A stretch of 8,659 nt of DNA from Bacillota bacterium. Its GTDB lineage: Bacteria > Bacillota > Clostridia > UBA1381. This document shows, one piece after another, positions 6,194 through 8,659 of this stretch (the first letter of the stretch is position 1; every line of letters begins with the position of its first letter). Below the pieces are notes generated by a model that saw only the letters and a list, made by a program, of their open reading frames with translations, searched no databases and had not been told where the DNA came from. The position numbers were made by a program, and so were the translations under genes. Location of the stretch: the NCBI GenBank assembly GCA_021203665.1, contig JAJQAT010000001.1:1-8659 (forward strand), read 5' to 3'.

Positions 6194-6823
6194 TTATCTT
6201 TCCGTATCTGATCTATCCCTCCTCTGTGTCCTCGTCTTACTAATCACCCGCAGCATCTCCTGCACCCTCTCACCGCCCAAATACTCCTTAATCCTATCGA
6301 AATCCCTCAATTCTATTTTCAACCTACTGTTCTCTTTACTTAAATCCCACGCTTTCGCCTTATAGTAGTCCCGTTCCTCTTGAACCTTTGAAATACGCTC
6401 CTCTGCTTGTTCGGCGGCTTTTTCGGCACGAATACACCTACGGGCGAGGTTCTTTATAGTCTTAATCAACTTCCTTACAAACGGCTCAACATGCTTTGTC
6501 TTATACGTTTTAGCCGACATCAGCGGCGGCGGTTCGGGGAGCTGTAAGGCTTCATCTTCAAGCTTTTGTACAGTGGCGAGGGCGGCGTTTTCAGATTTTT
6601 TATAAGTTGAAATATCTGTTTCTATTTCCCGCTTCTTATCTTCAAGAATTTCTACTTCCTCAACCAATTTATCCCGCTTAAATTCGCTGACGGATTTATG
6701 TCTTTCGTGCGTACCCTTTTTATCCCACTCGATACCATATTCAAGCATGACTTCAGCGAGCTTTTCCTTTTCCGATTCGACCCCACCTATTCCATTCGGT
6801 ATCACTCTTGCCCTTACCGACAA
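6194..6823 (-). pseudogene. MobV relaxase, C-terminal part (after frameshift)
   Basis: The real protein sequence starts at VESEKEKLAEVMLEYGIEWD (near 6780); the 14 residues before it are out of frame. GTHERHKSVSEFKRDKLVEE resembles the end of the MobV catalytic domain, where pMV158 MobM has KHKTVAEFK. The rest is a long, highly charged coiled-coil tail (EILEDKKREIETD, then AEKAAEQAEERISKVQEERD) with a proline-rich interruption LPEPPPL. Such tails in Mob/Pre proteins are thought to serve dimerisation and contacts with the cell transfer machinery. No ribosome site precedes the ATG at 6823, so this piece is probably not made separately. Joined to the upstream piece it gives a relaxase of about 380 residues, near the usual size for compact MobV proteins of integrative elements. 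Confidence 0.75.
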
Positions 6824-7337
6824 ATCCTTGCGCTTCGAGTGCTTTTTTCAGCGATACTCTCGTTTCCAATCCGCGCTTACTGCCTGTGGTGAACGGTACA
6901 AAGTCGATATGCAAATGCGGTGTTGCTTCGCCCATATGGATATGTGCCGAGAACACCCGTAAATTCGGGTTGCGTTCTTGAAATCCCTGCATATACCTGT
7001 CAAGAATTTTCTTCGCCAATTCTCCGTTCTCACTGTATGCCGACATATTGTCTTTATCTCCAATCTGCAAGATAATCTCGTGAAACAGCTCCTCTTGTTT
7101 GCCTGTACGTATCTTCTCGTAGTAGTCATCAATCACTCTGTCTTTTCGCATCTGTTTGGCGTTGTATCGTTCGAGTGCATCATCGAACAGCTCATGGTAA
7201 ACGGCTTTTATATCCTCATTGCAATACGTAATGTTATTTTTCGTTCGTTCCTTATCGACATTCTCAGCGATGAAATCTCTGTTGTTATGCGCGGTCGAGC
7301 CTTTGCCAACCATAGCGCTGATGGTTCTTTTCAACAT
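6753..7337 (-). CDS. MobV-family relaxase (Mob/Pre), catalytic N-terminal part
   Basis: A DNA-nicking relaxase that would start conjugative mobilisation of the element at oriT. Residues 16-20 AHNNR match the HNxR motif of MobV proteins; His17 corresponds to the catalytic histidine of pMV158 MobM. The metal-binding motif HIHMGEATPHLHIDFVPF (132-149) fits the family HxDExxPHxH pattern, with His or Gly where the Asp/Glu is often found. The start has GAGGTG 7 bases upstream. After SDTEWNRW the frame shifts at a G4 run (C4 at 6781-6784 on the plus strand) and ends in RIGKGKAR; with three G it would continue as WVESEKEKLAE in the next frame. The catalytic domain is nearly complete but the coiled-coil tail is lost. 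Hairpins upstream are candidate oriT structures. Confidence 0.85.
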   Translation of the reverse strand: MLKRTISAMVGKGSTAHNNRDFIAENVDKERTKNNITYCNEDIKAVYHELFDDALERYNAKQMRKDRVIDDYYEKIRTGKQEELFHEIILQIGDKDNMSAYSENGELAKKILDRYMQGFQERNPNLRVFSAHIHMGEATPHLHIDFVPFTTGSKRGLETRVSLKKALEAQGFVGKGKSDTEWNRWGRIGKGKAR

Positions 7338-7371
7338 CTTGTTTCACCTCATTTCTACTCGTTTTTGTTCT

Positions 7372-7392
7372 GTTACTCTTGTCAAGAGTAAC
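7372..7392. repeat. 10-bp inverted repeat upstream of relaxase (oriT candidate)
   Basis: GTTACTCTTG and its exact complement CAAGAGTAAC surround a single T. It lies 35 bases upstream of the relaxase start. Inverted repeats in this position are typical of MobV oriT regions or of an operator for autorepression. Its minus strand contains TTGACA but no suitable -10 box follows. Confidence 0.65.
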
Positions 7393-7398
7393 GCAAAA

Positions 7399-7428
7399 GC
7401 ACTTTTGTCAGCGAACTGACAAAAATGC
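7399..7428. repeat. Hairpin with TTCG loop upstream of relaxase (oriT candidate)
   Basis: TTTTGTCAG-CGAA-CTGACAAAA, a perfect 9-bp stem, extended by GCA/TGC across one mismatch. On the minus strand the loop is TTCG. It lies directly next to the 10-bp inverted repeat, so the two form a tandem hairpin pair in the relaxase leader. Confidence 0.65.
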
Positions 7429-7430
7429 CT

Positions 7431-7534
7431 ACAGGCTGTGCCTGTTTGCGCTCTTGCAGAGGGCTATATCGGCTATCGCCGATGTGTTCCGCCTACGGCT
7501 TCACACCGCAGACAGCGGGTAAAATCACCCGCTG
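7431..7534. repeat. Three further short hairpins in the non-coding stretch
   Basis: ACAGGC-TGT-GCCTGT (7431-7445), ATCGGC-TATC-GCCGAT (7468-7483) and CAGCGGGT-AAAATC-ACCCGCTG (7513-7534) follow one another. With the two hairpins at 7372-7428 they make five stem-loops in about 160 bases. No open frame here has a ribosome site or family resemblance. Structured replication, transfer or leader DNA is the likely explanation. Confidence 0.6.
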
Positions 7535-7568
7535 CTGCATTGTGCGAACGCTCATTTCTTCGCGTTCC

Positions 7569-7642
7569 GTGACGGTCGTGACGATGGTGACGGTCTTTTA
7601 CATACCTATCAAAAACATCGTCACGGTCGTCACCATCGTCAC
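7569..7642. repeat. 3+3 convergent array of 9-bp repeats (iteron-like)
   Basis: Three direct copies GTGACGGTC, GTGACGATG, GTGACGGTC (7569-7595) face three copies in the opposite orientation (GTGACGATG, GTGACGACC, GTGACGATG, read on the minus strand at 7616-7642) across a 20-base spacer. The core GTGACG is invariant in all six. The array touches the stop codon of the RepA-like gene. It may be binding sites for the RepA-like or Mob protein, or a large transcript hairpin (21 of 27 pairs). Confidence 0.8.
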
Positions 7643-8388
7643 GCGCTCTCACGCGTAAACGATATTTTTCGTCCTTCGTGTGAGCGTGTATTTTCATACT
7701 TAATACCGTACTCATCATACAGCCGTCCTGCGTTAACGTTCAACTTTAATGCTAACGCATTCGGCTTCATATCCGCGTTTATGGCTTTGCATAATTCTGT
7801 TGCGGTGCCCGTCCATAAACCCGTATTTTCGGTCAACAGCTTTGCAACCTCATCAAGTACAGGTTCGGGAGGTTTTTTCCAAAGCTCCGTTTCCACACTG
7901 TCAAGCACCCATATAAGCTTGTCCGTGTCCCTTGTCAGTTTCAAGCGCATATCCTGTTGGTCTCTGCCTGTTATATCAAGAGTTGCCTCGTTGTCCGTTC
8001 GATTTTTCTTACTTAATACAAACGCTCCGTCCGCAGCACCGAGCAGTCCGTTTGTACCCGAAATCATGTCAAACTTATCCTTTGACGGTTGTTTACGCGT
8101 ATGATGTACGATAAGCATTGAAACATTTCGATTATCGGCTATTGTTTTTAGCTTCGCCACACTGTCATAATCGCTCGAATAGCTGTATTCACCGGTGCTT
8201 TCTCTGACACGTTTCAACGTATCCACGATTATCAATCCGGTTGACGGATGTTTATTGATGAACCCATTTACTTGTTCTTCAAATCCATCGCCTATTTTTT
8301 TGCTGCTTGTCGCAAAATATAAGTCCTCGGCTTCATTTGCGCCGAATATCTGATACATCCGCTGTTGTAAGTGCGGATAGATTAAATT
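7639..8388 (-). pseudogene. RepA-like AAA_25 ATPase, 5'-truncated
   Basis: The recognisable protein starts near YPHLQQRMYQIFGANEAEDLYF and keeps the second half of the RecA-like core. This includes the Walker B strand STGLIIVDTLKRV, the sensor region VSMLIVHHTRKQ, SGTNGLLGAADGAFVLSK, and a C-terminal region ending KYENTRSHEGRKISFTRESA. RepA-like AAA_25 proteins of plasmids and integrative elements normally carry a GxxKxGKS Walker A roughly 40-60 residues before this point; here that part is gone and replaced by the 3' end and terminator of a TfoX-type gene. A GTG at 8436 keeps the frame open by reading through that terminator, but it has no homology, so I treat the gene as a 5' deletion. Without Walker A it should not bind ATP. 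Its stop lies inside the 9-bp repeat array. Confidence 0.75.
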
Positions 8389-8394
8389 TCCACA

Positions 8395-8427
8395 CAAAAA
8401 AGCGACCAACCACATGGATGATCGCTT
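8395..8427 (-). terminator. Rho-independent terminator after TfoX-type gene
   Basis: On the minus strand AAGCGATCA and TGGTCGCTT form a 9-bp stem (one G-T pair) around a 10-base loop, followed by a T-rich tail (GCTTTTTTG). It starts 5 bases after the stop of the TfoX-type gene. It lies inside the nominal extension of the RepA-like frame, which supports that extension being artificial. Confidence 0.8.
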
Positions 8428-8432
8428 CCTAT

Positions 8433-8654
8433 TCACTTTTTCGCCCGACGCTCCGGCAGCTCGTATGTTGCCTGCGGCATATATGCTATCGCTGATTTTG
8501 TCGGCTTGACAAGCAGCCTGTTATCGTAGATACCGCCCACGATTTTGCCGTGGTAGTAGATGATGTACTCGCCCATCATCGCACGGGTGGTGATGTCCTG
8601 TAAATCGGATAGCTGCTCTATTATGTATTGTAAATATTCCTTGCTCGATGCCAT
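8433..8654 (-). CDS. TfoX N-terminal-domain protein, shortened
   Basis: A 73-residue protein with the start of a TfoX/Sxy N-terminal domain: MASSKEYLQYIIEQLSDL, then TRAMMGEYIIYYHGKIVGGI and YDNRLLVKPTKSAIAYMPQA. Clostridial relatives of this stand-alone type are, as I recall, near 100-110 residues. They continue after YELP with another helix pair and end in a proline/lysine tail (ELPAPKPKK-like). Here YELP runs straight into ERRAKK and a stop, suggesting an in-frame loss of about 30 residues, perhaps between two ELP-coding copies. TfoX proteins regulate competence in Haemophilus and Vibrio; the role of the small Firmicute forms is unknown to me. The gene has its own terminator. Only 5 bases remain upstream, so its promoter and ribosome site are outside the window. 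Confidence 0.75.
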   Translation of the reverse strand: MASSKEYLQYIIEQLSDLQDITTRAMMGEYIIYYHGKIVGGIYDNRLLVKPTKSAIAYMPQATYELPERRAKK

Positions 8655-8659
8655 AGCAT

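Noticed and set aside
7380..7400. TTGACA as -35 of a relaxase promoter
   Set aside because: It lies in the inverted repeat and no acceptable -10 is found at 16-19 bases spacing.
7569..7642. CRISPR array
   Set aside because: Repeat units are only 9 bp, contiguous and in both orientations, without unique spacers.
7473..7718. 81-codon minus-strand frame rich in D, H and R (DDGDDRDD, RHHRHDRH)
   Set aside because: Its composition is simply the 9-bp DNA repeats translated; it overlaps the end of the RepA-like gene and lacks a ribosome site.
8389..8436. GTG start overlapping the TfoX stop as a translationally coupled start of the RepA-like gene
   Set aside because: The added residues come from a transcription terminator and have no resemblance to the ATPase family.

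Overview
The window looks like part of an accessory island from an AT-rich Firmicute, most likely a gut Clostridia-type bacterium. Strong GGAGG- or AAAGGAG-type ribosome sites, A/T-rich spacers and a MobV-type mobilisation gene next to a RepA-like ATPase point that way; the species cannot be named from the sequence. Every supported gene lies on the minus strand, so transcription runs from high to low coordinates.

Right part (about 6190-8659, visibly richer in G+C): a decaying mobilisation/replication module. It begins with a shortened TfoX N-terminal-domain protein and its terminator. Next comes a RepA-like AAA ATPase that has lost its Walker A end. A 300-base non-coding stretch follows, holding a 3+3 convergent array of 9-bp repeats and several hairpins (candidate oriT or regulatory region). 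A MobV relaxase split by a single-base frameshift comes next, and a perfect 20-bp inverted repeat lies just after it.

Middle (about 2378-6001, AT-rich): a cargo block. A good promoter at 5973-6001 reads through a ruined small XRE regulator into a sacsin-like GHKL ATPase / DUF3883 gene. That gene is broken by two frameshifts, at an A7 run and at a (TA)5 run; their offsets cancel, so its first and last thirds are in the same frame. An intact 195-codon gene of unknown function follows 35 bases later. Then come the wrecked remains of a DUF1016/YhcG-type PD-(D/E)XK nuclease gene.

Left part (106-2344): a compact, apparently intact three-gene operon. It encodes a small three-helix membrane protein, a 396-residue protein with a long uncharacterised N-terminal region and a C-terminal TIR domain, and a stand-alone 194-residue TIR protein. 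Both TIR domains keep the WCxxEL motif with the expected catalytic glutamate. By analogy with Thoeris and other TIR-based defences, I infer that the TIR proteins make a nucleotide signal from NAD+ (or deplete NAD+) and that the membrane protein could be the effector. No ThsA-like SLOG/SIR2 effector is present, so this is the best candidate in the window for an undescribed system.

Overall this resembles a defence-gene hotspot parked beside a degraded mobilisable element. Several genes carry indels in short repeats, so either real decay/phase variation or sequencing error must be considered for those. The ruined XRE and DUF1016 genes carry too many lesions to be only sequencing error.
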